Origin: Cristatella mucedo | Lineage: Eukaryota > Bryozoa > Phylactolaemata > Cristatellidae | NCBI GenBank assembly: GCA_009760855.2 | Contig: WPIO01000002.1 | Location: 6,893,001-6,957,000, forward strand | Direction of reading: 5' to 3' | DNA: 64,000 nucleotides | Translations under genes and position numbers: made by a program | The notes under the pieces: generated by a model | Seen by the model: the letters and a program-made list of their open reading frames with translations, nothing else | What the model was told of the DNA's origin: nothing | The model's database searches: none | In this document: positions 11,476 through 23,067 of the stretch, piece after piece | Layout of the letters: each line of letters begins with the position of its first letter | Numbering within the stretch: position 1 is the stretch's first letter

Positions 11476-11735
11476 CAGTGTAGTGGTGTACCTTGTAAAT
11501 TCCATAACCTGGTCAATATTTCAGAGATCGGTAAATTTGCTATTTGTAGATATGTCACTTCTATTTAACTTCCGGGTTGGCCTGATTGTTTCTTGTATGC
11601 TTTCCTTTAATGTGGAAATTATAAACAATATTAAGATCTAATTTCTATCATGCTTGTCTTCGGATAAGTACGCTAAGACAATATTCAATTGTTGGACCAA
11701 TCTTCTTAGACTTTTCTCGATATTTATAAAAACTT

Positions 11736-11889
11736 CTAGCTGATTAAAAAGCCTTATTTTTATAGTGGCAGAAGAGCCCAATCGGCTATCGCCGCCGCTT
11801 GCAGTTGGCAATAAAGAATCGCATATTTCAAGACTCGAACCCGTAGCCTCCGCGGGGTGAGCACCGTACCTCCTAGGCTATCACGGCCA
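11736..11889 (-). mobile_element. SINE-A copy
   Basis: In reverse orientation: CTAGCTGATTAAAAAGCC, GGCTATCGCCGCCGCTTGCA, box-B complement GACTCGAACCC and the head CTAGGCTATCACGGCC. Nearly full length. Confidence 0.85.
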
Positions 11890-12299
11890 AGTAACTCTTA
11901 CTGCTCATAATACAATTTATCCCATAGACTTGGAGGATACCTTATTCACTTTGGTAACTGAATTATCATTGTATATGTAGAATCATATCGGTATAGTTAA
12001 TAAAAATAGTTAACGCTCAATGAGCAACAAAAAATTTACCTTCGGTGTGCAGCATTGTGTGCTGTTGCTTCATTACACTTGGAGTGGAGAACGCATGGCC
12101 ACCTTGTACGTTGGTACTTTTAATTAAAGCCTCGACGTTACCTATAAAATAAATCTTCCACTCGGGCACTGCCGATATGAGCAATAGACAAAATAGATCT
12201 TGGTAATGCGACGCAATCTTTACTATAAAAAAGCTGAATCAATCAAAACCTTGTTTGGAATTCGATTTCGGTCGTTAGAATGGTTTCAACAAGTTTTAC

Positions 12300-12510
12300 C
12301 TGCTCGTAAGTACACGTGCAAGTGGTTGGCTATAGATTTCAGACAGGCATCTGAGACTGAATGAAACGATCCAGCAGTATTAAAAAGCTTTCCTTTACAG
12401 AGGCCTATCAAGAACGTTGTGCTAGTAGCTATTTCTTTTTCTTTTTTAAACCGTTGCTGTTCAGCAGAAAAACTTAAAAGTAAAATACGAAGGTTAAGTC
12501 CATCATTGCT
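12300..12510 (-). CDS. Internal exon of minus-strand gene
   Basis: Acceptor CAAAGTTGCAG at 12,511 and donor GAGCAG|GTAAAA at 12,299. Only one frame is open across all 211 bp (phase 0 in, phase 1 out). It encodes SNDGLNLRILLLSFSAEQQ, a Lys/Glu-rich turn, then FLIGLCKGKLFNTAGSF and SIANHLHVYLRA. The hydrophobic spacing suggests a folded helical segment. Its exit phase fits either exon 10,703-10,866 or exon 8,364-8,653, so alternative 3' ends are possible. Family not recognised. Confidence 0.55.
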
Positions 12511-12794
12511 CTGCAACTTTGACTCAAAGCTTCTCTTCTACAACAGCCCTTTATAGCATTGTAAAAGTCCCTCGAGTAAAAAAAAATCAAAAGCCTGCGA
12601 CAATGCTATTTGTTATTGGGAAATCCGGGAGCGATATTATTAAAGAAGTTTTCTTTTGGGCGTAAAGAACATCGCCATTACTCGAATTATGGTAGTTTCG
12701 AATAGAAGTTGGTAGAGAGACTGCGCTGGCCATTAAGCCAGACTGGCAAGTTTGCAGTCATATACAGCCCAGTACAGAGCGGTCGAAGTCTGTC

Positions 12795-13040
12795 TAACAC
12801 ACGTCCACAATTCTTGCGCAACACCAGCTGCCGACTGTGGCATATTCTTTTCAGCCGTCCTGAGCTGCCACTTCTATGCTGCTCACTTTCTTGGTTGTCC
12901 TCCTAAATTAGCTATGCTTCATAATCTATCTATGCTTCATGAGATGAAGTCTGTTGGCTACCGTAAGCACGCCGAAAAGCCCTTAGACTTTGAGTTTGCT
13001 ATGGAAAACTCTCTTTTGCAGCAACCAGTTAGTCATTGTG
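12795..13040 (+). mobile_element. LINE-B 3' part
   Basis: CACAATTCTTGCGCAACACC, then TTCAGCCGTCCTGAGCTGCC and GAGATGAAGTCTGTTGGCTA align in order with the copy at 26.05-26.25 kb. Confidence 0.75.
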
Positions 13041-14195
13041 ACTTTGTAGAGTTACTGACAGGAATGCAAGTCATTCCATCTACCTAGAAAATAAGTAGAC
13101 TTAGCTACAGCATGCTATTTTTGCATTTTAGGTATTTTATTCCATTTTGATTTGCCTCCAGTATTTTATTATTTGCGAATATTCTCATTATGATGAATTG
13201 CTTGCGATATCTGAAAAAGTTTCCTAATTTATTAAAAATATATATTTTACTGTTATTAACCTTAATGTGCATTCTATTAAATCCAGATTTAATTTTTCCT
13301 GAATGGCATTTCTTTTTTAGGATCCAAAGATACGCGTGAGTCAAGAAACCTGAAGTTCTTCGACAGTGATTCTGCGATAGACTGGCATCCTCTATATTTC
13401 AGCTTAATCATTTCACCGATCCTCCTTCCTCGATGCTAAACTAAAATTCCAATACTAGCCAAGGTTATGCACGATTTTTCACCCCTGACTATAATACAAG
13501 TGTCCTCAACGAGACTCCCTTTGTTATACGACTGACAAAAAAGAAAGCAGGAAAAACTTAGATTTTAGAATGCTACCAAAAAGTCGGGACTCGCTCTTTG
13601 CCCTTTGGCGCTTGAAGATTATTGTAAGTTTGATTCATTTTAGCTTAGGCTAAATGTAATTAGTAAAAAGAGTATTGAAATTACATATCAATATCCCAGA
13701 ACCAGTTGTTTCCTCTGGCGACCATCTTCCTTAATGGTTCAAAGCATTGAACATTGTCTAGCGATCCGTATTGCGACTCTACCGAGCGTTTCGATAAATT
13801 CTGCTATAGTTCTATCGAACTGATTATGGACGCCATCCCCTCACTCCCGTCTCGGCCAGACTGCAAGCGCACATACCCTACACATATTCCCGCTCCTACT
13901 TCGAGTCTGTCTTTGTAGAACTAATCACTGACTTCGTTCCCAAAGTCAAACAGACCACTAGTCCGCTAGATCCTATCCCAACAGCTCTTAATTTTGCATT
14001 TTGTTTCTACCACAATAGTTATTGTGAATACCGGTGATAGCTATTGTAAATACCTATCTACCGGTGAAGTCCATGTTCCTCCAAAATCAACTGTTTTCAG
14101 GTAACTCACTAAAATGCCGAACCCGTGACCACGAAAGCCTACTAAATCAATGTCCAGCCTTTCTCCTACTATGCTTAACATAGACACTTGAATGA
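13041..14195. other. Intron, no feature seen
   Basis: AT-rich sequence. A minus-strand frame at 13,105-13,344 is Lys/Asn/Ile-rich, as expected of AT-rich non-coding DNA. Confidence 0.4.
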
Positions 14196-14293
14196 CTAGT
14201 TTATTTTGCAGCAAATGTAAAGGGCCTAGAAAGAGATTGAATTCTCTGAGGGCGCTTTATGAAGTGTATTATTATTATTAGTAATAGTAGTAG
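14196..14293 (+). mobile_element. L2-like 3' tail only
   Basis: TTTGCAGCAAATGTAAAGGG, CCTAGAAAGAGATTGA and GAGGGCGCTTTATGAAGTG are followed by ATTATTATT. Only the last 100 bp of the LINE is present. Confidence 0.85.
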
Positions 14294-14374
14294 CCCAGCA
14301 GCTAAAATATTTTATTAGTTCACATAACCTCGCTAGAAAGCTCACATCGGACGGAGAGATAACCAATAACTCGG

Positions 14375-14640
<266 letters not shown>

Positions 14641-14827
14641 AATTTTAACTCTTTGCTGGGGACCCAAAAACAACTCTATGAGTTGGCTAGGGCTACTTAA
14701 CCGAGGCTTGCCAGGGCTACTTAACAGAGGTGAGGTAGCATTTTCAATGCAAGGAAGTACGTGAGAGAACTACTACGCATAAGCATTTCACTTGCATCGT
14801 TAGTAGTTACTACAATACGGCCGTGCT

Positions 14828-14922
14828 TCGTTTAAAGCAATATAAAATGCATAGAAATAGATTGAGTTCTCTAAGGGAACTATATCAAATGCATTATAAT
14901 AATTATTATTATTGTTATTAAG
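14828..14922 (+). mobile_element. L2-like 3' tail only, decayed
   Basis: GCATAGAAATAGATTGAGTT, CTCTAAGGGAACTATATCAA and an ATT-rich tail match the L2-like 3' end. Confidence 0.7.
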
Positions 14923-14961
14923 AGTTTTCCATGCGTGGAAACATTGCCAAATTGCTCATAA

Positions 14962-15117
14962 AAAGTTAGCTGATCAAGGAACCTTATTTGTATAGCGGCA
15001 GAAGATCCTTCACGGCTATCAGCACCGGTGGTAGTGGACAATTAAGGATCGTCCACTGAAGGCTCTAACCCAGAATCTGTGTCGTGAAGAACTAGCAGCT
15101 TGCACCAGGGCTAACGC
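14962..15117 (-). mobile_element. SINE-A copy, decayed
   Basis: In reverse orientation: GTTAGCTGATCAAGGAACC, ATAGCGGCAGAAGATCC, GGCTATCAGCACCGG and the head region CACCAGGGCTAACG. The box B is damaged. Confidence 0.65.
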
Positions 15118-16136
15118 TCAGATGACTTGTTTCTTATGGGCGTGCCATGTTGAAGAGTGACGGCATAACCATATCATGCTTTAGTATAGATAGGGCTTAG
15201 CAACTTATGCAGCAGCTGCTGCCATGAAAGGTGTGTCCAAGCATTAGTATCAAGCACTAGAGGCTCAATCGAATGGCCAGAATGCTTCATTAGAGTAAAT
15301 TGTCATCGAAACGAGCTTAGCCCGCACATGCTGTTCGAGTGCCACAATATTCTATCGAAAAACGGAAGACTTTCGCTAGCTGCGCGCGATCGGTGCCCTT
15401 ACCCAGACAGTGATATCTTTAGTAAAATCACGAGGAAAGCAACAAGATAACGCTAGATAGGTGTCACTTGGATCTCACTCTTTCCCCACGAAGTGCTATA
15501 TCTCACTGATATCTTGCATAGCTTCAGGGGAGAGCGCGTACGCAGCGAACTTAATTATTACCTCAGGTAATGTCATCTAAGCGAAAGGCCGAATATCTTT
15601 CTTCCTAGTCCTTAGCGAGATATGTCCTATCCTGGCTAAACTCCTTAGCTCCTGGCACCTTCTCAGCCACCCGCTGTTCGCGGCCGCGGCTGCAAGTGTA
15701 GCAGAGACGCTGCGTCAGGCTATTTTCGCGTCTCACCTGACTGCGTCTCCGGGCGATACCACAAATTGGCGCCTGGATTTGTACCGTACGGACTTTGGGC
15801 TCCAGGCAAAAATATAAATCAGAGGCTTGATCTTAGCAGAATAATGATACACGACCGCGGAGGACAAACGCGTAACAAAGATGAGCATCGTCAAAGGCAC
15901 GGTGTTTCTCTAAATAAAACACTCAAGCAAAATCAAGGAAGTCTGAAAAACGTGCGCGTCAATGCTCTCTGGAAACAGATTTTTGCTCGGGATGAAGCAA
16001 TGGTGAAGCACTTTTCTTCTTAAATGATCGTTCTATACGGACGATGGCCAGCTGCAATAGCCATTTAATCGTCAGAATCGGTAGCGGCCAATGACACATA
16101 GATTGTCTGCCGTGCAGAGATTCCTACCGCTAACCA
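15118..16136. other. Intron, no feature seen
   Basis: No repeat or exon was recognised. The plus-strand frame 15,766-16,023 has no supporting signal. Confidence 0.4.
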
Positions 16137-16254
16137 TTTGATTGTGCTTCCTTTGCAGCCAATGTAAAGTGCCTAGAAAGAGATTGAGTTATCTGAGGAC
16201 GCTATATCAAATCTATTATTATTTTATTATTACTATTATTATTTTTATTATTAG
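16137..16254 (+). mobile_element. L2-like 3' tail only
   Basis: CCTTTGCAGCCAATGTAAAG, TGCCTAGAAAGAGATTGAG and a long ATT-rich tail. Confidence 0.85.
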
Positions 16255-16690
16255 GTTGTGGAGCTGGCCGAGTTCCATAGACTAAACAATGGTCAAACCG
16301 AATGCCTCCTAAAGGAATAGGATATCTAAACGTAAGGCCGGAGTCGTCAGCGACTTCGCACTCTTATTCCGAGTTGGCTGAGTGAGACCAGTGTTTTCAT
16401 TCGCATCGGCGTCTTCATGAACGATCGCCTGACGTTTTAGAGCTGCTTATGGACGCTCATCGTCTACTACAGCTTGTCGTCTGATTCAACCCAGCCAATG
16501 ACGAGAAGCAGCTTAGTTGCTCGCGAGTGTTTATTACTATATAGGTATCACTATATTATTACTGTGTTATATTACTCTGCTCCACAATACTCTCAAAGCT
16601 AGAATACTGAAACTTTGAGCTAGGCAAACCGTTAAGCTACTGCACGTATTTCGAAATACAGTCACTGGGTTGGTCAGTAAATGCTCGTAC

Positions 16691-16738
16691 GAAAGGCTTT
16701 CTCGTTTCTCCTTTGCCAAATAGTTGCACCGGCTCTCG
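16691..16738 (-). CDS. Possible 48-bp exon of minus-strand gene
   Basis: Acceptor TTGGCTCTTCAAG at 16,739 and donor CTTTC|GTACGA at 16,690 enclose 16 codons in phase 0/0 (REPVQLFGKGETRKPF). That phase would fit between exons 17,303-17,464 and 12,300-12,510 without changing the frame. It is short and the donor is only fair, so it may be a chance match or an optional exon. Confidence 0.22.
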
Positions 16739-16919
16739 CTTGAAGAGCCAATACAAAGCAATTTACACGCTTCGACCCAGAAGGGCCGTCAGGGTGTAGC
16801 CCCTTCGTAGTTCAGCTGAACGATTACTCCATTACAGCATCGGTGTGCCCTAGTGTGCTCTGAGCACAATGCATCAGCCCTTTCACTTCACTTAAAGGGT
16901 GTTCGCGGATTGAAGCTTT

Positions 16920-17205
16920 TACTCGGCGGGTCCTACAGCGTTGGGCTCGTGCCTAAAGTTCTTGCGAAACGACGGCCTCTCTCCTGCTTTCGACTCGTGC
17001 CATTCCTTCGTGGCTTACGATCTACGCTGCTGCTGCTTCCACGCTGTTTACTTCATCGTCTGCCCTCCCAGCAAAGCTATGCTACGCACTTTTTTGCTCT
17101 AGATGAAGACTGTCAGCCGAAAGTCAGCGGGGCTTCTTCGAGTGCGCTTCAAGAAAAAAACAGTCTCCAGCGTAACACTCACTTTATTATCGTGAAGTTG
17201 TATTA
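16920..17205 (+). mobile_element. LINE-B 3' part, decayed
   Basis: TTCTTGCGAAACGACGGCCT, TAGATGAAGACTGTCAGCC and CAGCGTAACACTCACTTTA follow the order of the 26.05-26.28 kb copy. Confidence 0.5.
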
Positions 17206-17302
17206 ATGCAGATGGCGATTTATGCAAGTGGGCATACGCATGTAGGTATACTTATTCTGAACACAAAAAATTGCTCTCAGATCTGCAACAGCCTACTCTC
17301 AC

Positions 17303-17464
17303 GAGTCTAGTGGATTGGGGGATACGAATAGGCGGCAATGCGACAAGCCATTCTCGCTTAATAAAAACTGGTAGCCCGTTCTTGGCGAGTATCCTCAGCA
17401 CGCTGGTAATCGGAGCGCTTGCCGCGGAATTTGGAAGCCTATCAAGTAAGAATTGGCGTTCTCC
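17303..17464 (-). CDS. Internal exon of minus-strand gene
   Basis: A strong pyrimidine-rich acceptor (TTTCCTGCTCGCTTCATCAG) at 17,465 and a strong donor CTC|GTGAGA at 17,302. It is 54 codons in phase 0/0: GERQFLLDRLPNSAASAP, SVLRILAKNGLPVFIKREW, then a proline-rich PPIRIPQSTRL. It looks like part of a folded domain, but I cannot name it. It fits the phase-0 exit of 17,865-17,914 and the phase-0 entry of 12,300-12,510. Confidence 0.55.
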
Positions 17465-17864
17465 CTGATGAAGCGAGCAGGAAAGAAATTGCACTGCCCG
17501 GGAAACCGCAATACTGCAGGCCATAGTAAGAGAACACAGGTAAGAACACGCCGGGCGGAGAGCCGCTCTTTGAAGCATTCTCTAGCTTCCTAGTGGGGCC
17601 ACAATCTAGTTTCGTAGTCTGGAGAAATGATGTGAAATAATAACATGAGATAATAAATAATAAAGGAAATTAAATATTTAAAAAAATATATACAGTCTCT
17701 TCTATTGAGCTGAAATGAAATGAAATAATAATATAGGATAATAAATAATAAAAGAAACGAAATAATATAAAAATGATATGCATTCCCTTCTTTTGAGCTC
17801 GCAATGAGCTGCGATGGACAAGCACATCGAGCATGTAATCACCGCCTGCATACAGACGCATTAC

Positions 17865-17914
17865 GTCGATGGTCGCTGTCTTATCATCATTTTCCCGCTG
17901 ACATGTCACTTTTC
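17865..17914 (-). CDS. Possible small exon of minus-strand gene
   Basis: Acceptor TTATTCTTCTAGCCTAG at 17,915 (two nested AGs; the second keeps the frame). Donor ATCGAC|GTAATG at 17,864 is weak. The 50 bp encode KVTCQRENDDKTATID, phase 1 in and 0 out, bridging 21,553-21,675 and 17,303-17,464. The acceptor was chosen to satisfy the phase. Confidence 0.32.
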
Positions 17915-19392
17915 CTAGGCTAGAAGAATAATAATAATGTACGCGGAGTAGCATTTAGCAACGCACCAGATCGTTACCTAATTTCGCCGAGTCTAAGCGA
18001 AACTGTCTGGGGGCCATAATGCGGCTTCGAGCAATGGTCTAGGTTCGCAGCCTATTGAGTGACACCGTGAAGCTAGTATGTCCAGCATATAGGATAATAA
18101 TGTTAGCGGCGCAGCCCTTTGGAATTGCTGCGGCATCCAGTCATCAAGCGTCGGCGTGAGGTCTCACGCAGCGCAGACCAGGCTGCATCCTACTCTTGAG
18201 CGGCAGCGGGTAGATGCAGAAAATGAAAAGCGGCAAAATGTAATAGGCCCAAAGCCACTCACCGGGCAGTGCTTCCGGTCTCGACCACACCTTTACGTTC
18301 TCTCGCGGGTCGTACTGACTGTGCGCTGGAAGGAAATGGAGGAAATAGGCTTTCGTGAAATGCTCGGCGTAAAAAAGTGTTGGGGAGCAGCCGCTTCTTG
18401 AAATTGGTCAATGGCCGGCGGCGCTGGCACGAAGAGCGCGACAGGCGGTAACCTTCCCCGCGAGTCTCGCCAAATGAAAGGCGAATAAAGAGTTCGCCGG
18501 CGGTCGGCGAAGGCCGCAAGAGGGCGCTAGCTTTGGTGCCCTCTCTCTTGCAGGGAGCGCCGGCGCTTGCGCCCTCCTGGTAGCTGTCCTCCTTACCTGC
18601 TGTTACGCTCGCCTAGTCACCTCGATTTGTCGCCACCGAACGACGATGCTTCGGTCGCCCCTTCCAAATTTCCCCCGTTAACTAGATGGTGGCTTTTTAC
18701 TGCATCCAACGGAGGCCCTGAATAATGGTCTAGCTAAGTGAACATGGGAGCAGAAAATAATCGAAAGAAGCCTCCCTCGCGTTTCACAGCGGAACTACTT
18801 TTCCGGCGATGCGATATCGGAAACTAAAGCTAAAATGCTGTCTCGCGTAAGCTTCGAAGCGTTACGCGATCCTGCTTGAAAATTTGCGCACGCTTACCCA
18901 TGGACTATTGCAATATCGCGGTCACGCGATGAACAGTCAGGCCCCTACAGGTCTTGGCAATAGGGGTTCTCGCGAGTGCTTGGTGGCAGCGCTTCGGGGC
19001 AAACACGGATGGCCACTTTTCTGACCGCAGAGGGAATCGAATGTGGCAGGCGATGCACGCCGGTGCCACGTTGCCTTTTTCGGGAGTTTAGTGATTATCA
19101 CCCCTGCGCATATTTGTAAGGATAGCGTTCGTTTGGTTAGCTTAATCTGGCTATTAGCTACGCAGGGCTACTATGCTGGAATGCCCACTGTCGCCCGGAG
19201 GCTAGATTTCCCAAGGGAAGGCAATCAGTCCGTATGGAGCGATGTAAATGCCAGCGATGAGATCATCAACATTGACTTGGAGTTTGTTGACTAACACTGT
19301 CCGATAGAGCCTAGCATTGTCCTTCTGGGCCGAAACTTACTAGCAGAGCATCTTGTCAGCTTACTCCAGAGAAGGCAAGTTCTGTGACTTAC
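17915..19392. other. Intron, GC-richer patch
   Basis: GC-rich between about 18,250 and 19,250, with open frames on both strands, but no paired splice signals or known motif were seen. AT-repeat words lie just below this interval (17,630-17,760). Confidence 0.4.
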
Positions 19393-19524
19393 ACTCCACA
19401 GGTTTTGACCATTTGCGCAATTCTTAATTTTATTTTCTTTCATACAAATTTGAAACCCTCTACAATCGTTTTTAGGACAAGTTAAGATGCCGTTGACGAA
19501 CGCACCCAATGTCATAGTAATCAC
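19393..19524 (-). CDS. Exon-like ORF with chitin-binding-like Cys spacing
   Basis: The frame ends in a consensus donor, GGAGT|GTAAGT, at 19,392. The peptide contains NDCRGFQICMKENKIKNC, then NGQNLWS, whose C-x5-C and C-x2-G-x2-W-like spacing recalls peritrophin-A (CBM14) domains. No good acceptor is seen at its 5' end, and its phase-0 exit does not fit the phase-1 neighbours of the minus-strand gene. It may be a relic or chance. Confidence 0.2.
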
Positions 19525-19703
19525 GTCCTCTTGCCTTTAGTACAGGCCAATTTGTCCTGGAGTTTCACTTTTCTGATAGCCGCACAGTCACTTCCATCTC
19601 GAGGTTCTCATTTTGCTTGCTTAGAATTTTCATGATGAGTTTCGATAGTAATTTATTAGAATACAGTTGAGTATTTACTTATTTAGGCTTTAAATAATAA
19701 GGA

Positions 19704-20272
19704 CTTAAGGCACTTCTCGCCAACCTGCACTGGCTCCCAGTCAAGCAACGAATTGACTTCAAGGTTTTGTCGCTCACTTTTACGTCACTTCATTCTTTGG
19801 CTCCAGCCTATCTCTCAGATCTGCTCCTCCACCAGGCCGAGCATCAGACCATCCGCTTTTCGGAATCCAACAGTTTACCAATACCTCGTACAAACTTCAA
19901 ATCCTTTAGAGACGGTGCATTTAGTTCGCATGCTCCCAAAGCCTGGAACTCCCTCCCGACTTGCGTTACAACATTCCCTGACTTGACCACGTTTAAAAGG
20001 AACTTAAAAACACACCTATTTAGGACAGCATTTAGTGGGTCCCTGTGATTCGTCCTTGATGTGCTTATGTGTGCTGACACTGTGCATGCTGCCACTAAAC
20101 ACACTTGCATGCTGACCCTGTGCATGTCACCCTAAACATGTTATTCATGTTCTTTATCAAGCATAATATTACTCACCATTCAATTGCATTTCCTTTTGCA
20201 GCAAATGTAAAGCGCCGAGAAAGAGATTGAGTTCTCTGAGGGCGCTTTATCAAGTGCATTATTATTATTATT
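19704..20272 (+). mobile_element. L2-like LINE 3' part
   Basis: It encodes LAPAYLSDLLLHQAEHQTIR and then FSSHAPKAWNSLPTCVTTF, the terminal segment of an L2-clade ORF2. Its 3' UTR contains repeated TGCTGACACTGTGCATGC, then the conserved tail AAAGAGATTGAGTTCTCTGA and (ATT)n. One frameshift is present. Confidence 0.92.
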
Positions 20273-21044
20273 AAGGACAGATTGAAAAGCCATACAAAAA
20301 AGCCCTGATACGATCAATACCCATCACTAACGTGCAGATATTTGACCATCGTCAGAAAGCCGCGTGTTCAGTGGAGTAAAGTACTGAAGATTTTCGCAAG
20401 CAAAGCTGACCCTCTTTAAAAACGCAATTTACCGGCATCCGGTCACAAACCAGCTTTGGTTATGCGCTTTCACTTCCCGATCCAAAATGCAGGTTAAAGT
20501 CCACTGGCGAGAAAATATGTCTTGCCAGCTGAGAAAGTAGTAAAAGCTCTTGCGTGGCAATGGAAGCGTTTTGAGTCTGGTAATCTTAATTTTTTACCTC
20601 CAGCTAAAATATTAGAGAGGCAGCAATCCGACTCTATTCAAGGACACTTAAATTGCCCACGATTTCGGTAGCATTGAAGGCGGCAATAGCCAGCCTGGTT
20701 TTCCTGCTGGTAGAGACATTGTTAGTGACACTTACAGCAGACGAAAGCAAAAACCACTGCTTATTAGGTATAGCTGCATGCGAGTAAACTGCTTGCTTCC
20801 ACTATATCTCTACAGTGGTCTCACACCCAGTACCTGCCGGGGGTCAGGGGTCGGATAGTACAATGTATACCGCCGTATTTCACTTTATCATTACGAGGCA
20901 CCGGTCTCGTTGCATTCATCTGCATTCGATGGGTCTCAAAGGCAGTTCCCGGTCATAGATACGACCTGACAGCAAGAGTATGCCATTCGAAGATCATGGT
21001 CAAGGTCACATTAATAAAAAATATAATACATGTATATAGTACCC
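20273..21044. other. Intron, no feature seen
   Basis: No exon or recognised repeat was found. Confidence 0.4.
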
Positions 21045-21160
21045 AATGAGAGCTTATCTTTTTTCAGAAACGTCATGTATGCCACGGGGCTTGAACTCTT
21101 GGCCTCAGCCATCAAATACATTCACTCAGACCTCGCAGCACGAAGCACGAGATACACCGC
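21045..21160 (-). mobile_element. SINE-B copy, degenerate
   Basis: In reverse orientation: TATGCCACGGGGCTTGAACT, then GGCCTCAGCCATCAAATACA and TTCACTCAGACCT, matching the SINE-B head copies at 31.7 and 36.9 kb. The 3' tail is not clear. Confidence 0.5.
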
Positions 21161-21552
21161 CTACAGATATTTCTGCCTGGGTGGCTAGCGTTTGACATAA
21201 GAGGATTGGCATACAGAGTATTTTACATCTAAGGCTTTCGAGTGCAATAGGGGCCACTGCTACCAGTATTAATTAAGAATGCTGCTGAGAGCGTATCACT
21301 CTGCTTAAGCTACTTTCCTACACCGGCCTCTGACGGTATAGATAAACAGTAGCGCTGTCCTTGACTGTAAGGCGACACCAATTAGACAGTCGCCTCGGCT
21401 GAGGGGGAGCTCGGGAGGCGAACCGCGGTGTTTTCACGCTGTTTTAAGGTCATAGTGCACCCGCCGCAGAGCCGCGTCGACGCTGGCTGTGTCTGCACTA
21501 AAATTACCTCGTCCCGACCCTGATCTTGACTCGCTATATCGTTTCACTTTAC

Positions 21553-21675
21553 CTGAGGGCTGTTTCTCAGATCGTACAGGTGCGAGAGAGACTTGCTTCG
21601 TTGGAGCGGTCTGCCCTGCGCTCTTGGATTTGCTTGCGGCCTTCACCTTTGAAACCGGAGCTGACGCGCTTCTTC
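21553..21675 (-). CDS. Ser/Lys-rich internal exon of minus-strand gene
   Basis: A strong acceptor (CACCTATTTAATTTCAG) at 21,676 and donor CCCTCAG|GTAAAG at 21,552. A second in-frame donor, GACGAG|GTAATT at 21,507, would add 15 codons. Phase 1 in and out. The peptide is disordered and basic: RSASAPVSKVKAASKSKSAG, then TKQVSLAPVRSEKQPS. It continues the composition of the preceding exon, suggesting one long unstructured nuclear-type region. The phase-1/phase-1 structure makes it skippable without frame change. Confidence 0.55.
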
Positions 21676-21874
21676 CTGAAATTAAATAGGTGACGTCTTG
21701 CACTCCACTTGAAACATTTAGCCGCCGAGCTCTCACCTGCGGCTGCGGAGTGCGCGAGAGCAGTTACAGCGTTTCACTGAGCGCGGTTTGAAAGGTTAGC
21801 GAGAGCAGGCCTGCAGGTGGCACGCATGCAGCAAACTTGTTCTCGACGAGCGAGGACGAGCGACTTGCACGTAC

Positions 21875-21958
21875 CTTTGGACTGGGATTTCGATTGTGCC
21901 CGTCCTGCTGAGCGCTGAGCTGACTCGCTGCCTTTCGCCGCTCGTTCGAGCCTCCCAT
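21875..21958 (-). CDS. Basic internal exon of minus-strand gene
   Basis: Acceptor TTTTCTGTTAAG at 21,959 and donor CCAAAG|GTACGT at 21,874; 84 bp. In phase 1 it reads GRLERAAKGSESAQRSAG, then RAQSKSQSK. A phase-0 reading beginning with ATG (MGGSNERRKAASQLSAQQ) is also open, so an internal promoter or start is not excluded. I prefer phase 1 because both neighbours are phase 1 and share the Ser/Lys composition. Confidence 0.45.
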
Positions 21959-22605
21959 CTTAACAGAAAACGCGTTCCAGCATAGCAGTCGATCGATTAG
22001 CTTACGCAAATATCCTCGAGGAATTTTCAAAAGATGTTCGCCGATAAAAAAAAAAGCGCTTCACGTCGGGATGCGACAGCTATGCTTTTCACGCGTACCG
22101 AACGTAGGTGTAGGCATCTTACTGTGTTTCTTTCAGTCTCTCATCACTGCTGTCTTTCCGAAATACCGCGTGACATTAACCTTTCTGTTTTCATAGCTCT
22201 TCGCGATTGATTCAAACAGGAAACCAAACGAGCGAGAAAAGGCGAATTCTATTATTGCAGCAATAATTGTGACGCCATCCGTGCGCTAATGAAAATCCCG
22301 ATTGTTCACAGTTAAAGCGAAATATTCAGATTGGAATTGTGCGTAGACTAATTCCCTGTCATATTCAGTCAATCGCTTCGATCCATAAATAATATTGGTA
22401 ATTAGCAGCAGCGTTTATTTCAGACGTGATCAATCAATTGGACGGCGTCGTGTGCGACCGGCAAAATATGACCATTAGTTAGCTAGCTGCTGGAACAATT
22501 CCTTTCCGTTCCTGATTGCAATCTACTCGATTGCACGTTATAAGCAGCGCTGCAGCTACATCGGTGCATAGCGAGCTCTTAGCGGTCGATATATGCGAGC
22601 TCAGT

Positions 22606-22689
22606 AATAAGAATAGTAATAATAATACATTTGATATAGCGCCCTCAGAGAACTCAATCTCTTTCTAGGCACTTTACATTTGCTGCATG
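22606..22689 (-). mobile_element. L2-like 3' tail only
   Basis: In reverse orientation: AATAATAATACATTTGATAT, AGCGCCCTCAGAGAACTCAA and CTCTTTCTAGGCACTTTACA. Confidence 0.88.
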
Positions 22690-22899
22690 GTTAGTGTTAG
22701 TATGCTCAATGAAAACAAGCATAACATTGTCATTCACTTCATAGATATTTAAACTCTTGACAACTTGCCATAAACGATCTGATCCTGCAGCGTATTGCAT
22801 AGATGTCTGCAGCTACTGTTATGTAGTGCTCCCAGCAGCGTCCGGTCAGTGTTCAGGCATAATCAAATTCGCTGAATATAGTTTATTATGCATCCTTAC

Positions 22900-23067
22900 C
22901 TTCTTCGTCTTCATAGTCTTCATCATCTTCGCTACTGTAGTCGGATGAGTGCGATGGAGAGTAGTCCTCGGGCTCTTTCGTTTTAGGTTTTGACTTGCTC
23001 GATTTTGGCGAGCCCGCATTTCTGTTCGCGTTGAGGAATTCAACGCCGTCGCCGTTGCAGTCGGCAT
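22900..23067 (-). CDS. Acidic internal exon of minus-strand gene
   Basis: Classic acceptor TTAAGTGCTTTGCAG at 23,068 and donor GAAGAAG|GTAAGG at 22,899. It is 168 bp, phase 1 in and out. The peptide runs ADCNGDGVEFLNANRNAG, then SPKSSKSKPKTKEPEDY, then an acidic Ser/Asp/Glu stretch ending EDDEDYEDEE. A second frame is open across the exon but gives a Met/Lys/Thr-rich product. This acidic-then-basic pattern is common in chromatin- or RNA-associated proteins, but no domain is visible, so the function is unknown. Confidence 0.6.

Noticed and set aside
18250-19250. GC-rich patch as a promoter or gene
   Set aside because: Open frames on both strands without splice or start support, and no motif. 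Could be a CpG patch or an unrecognised repeat.
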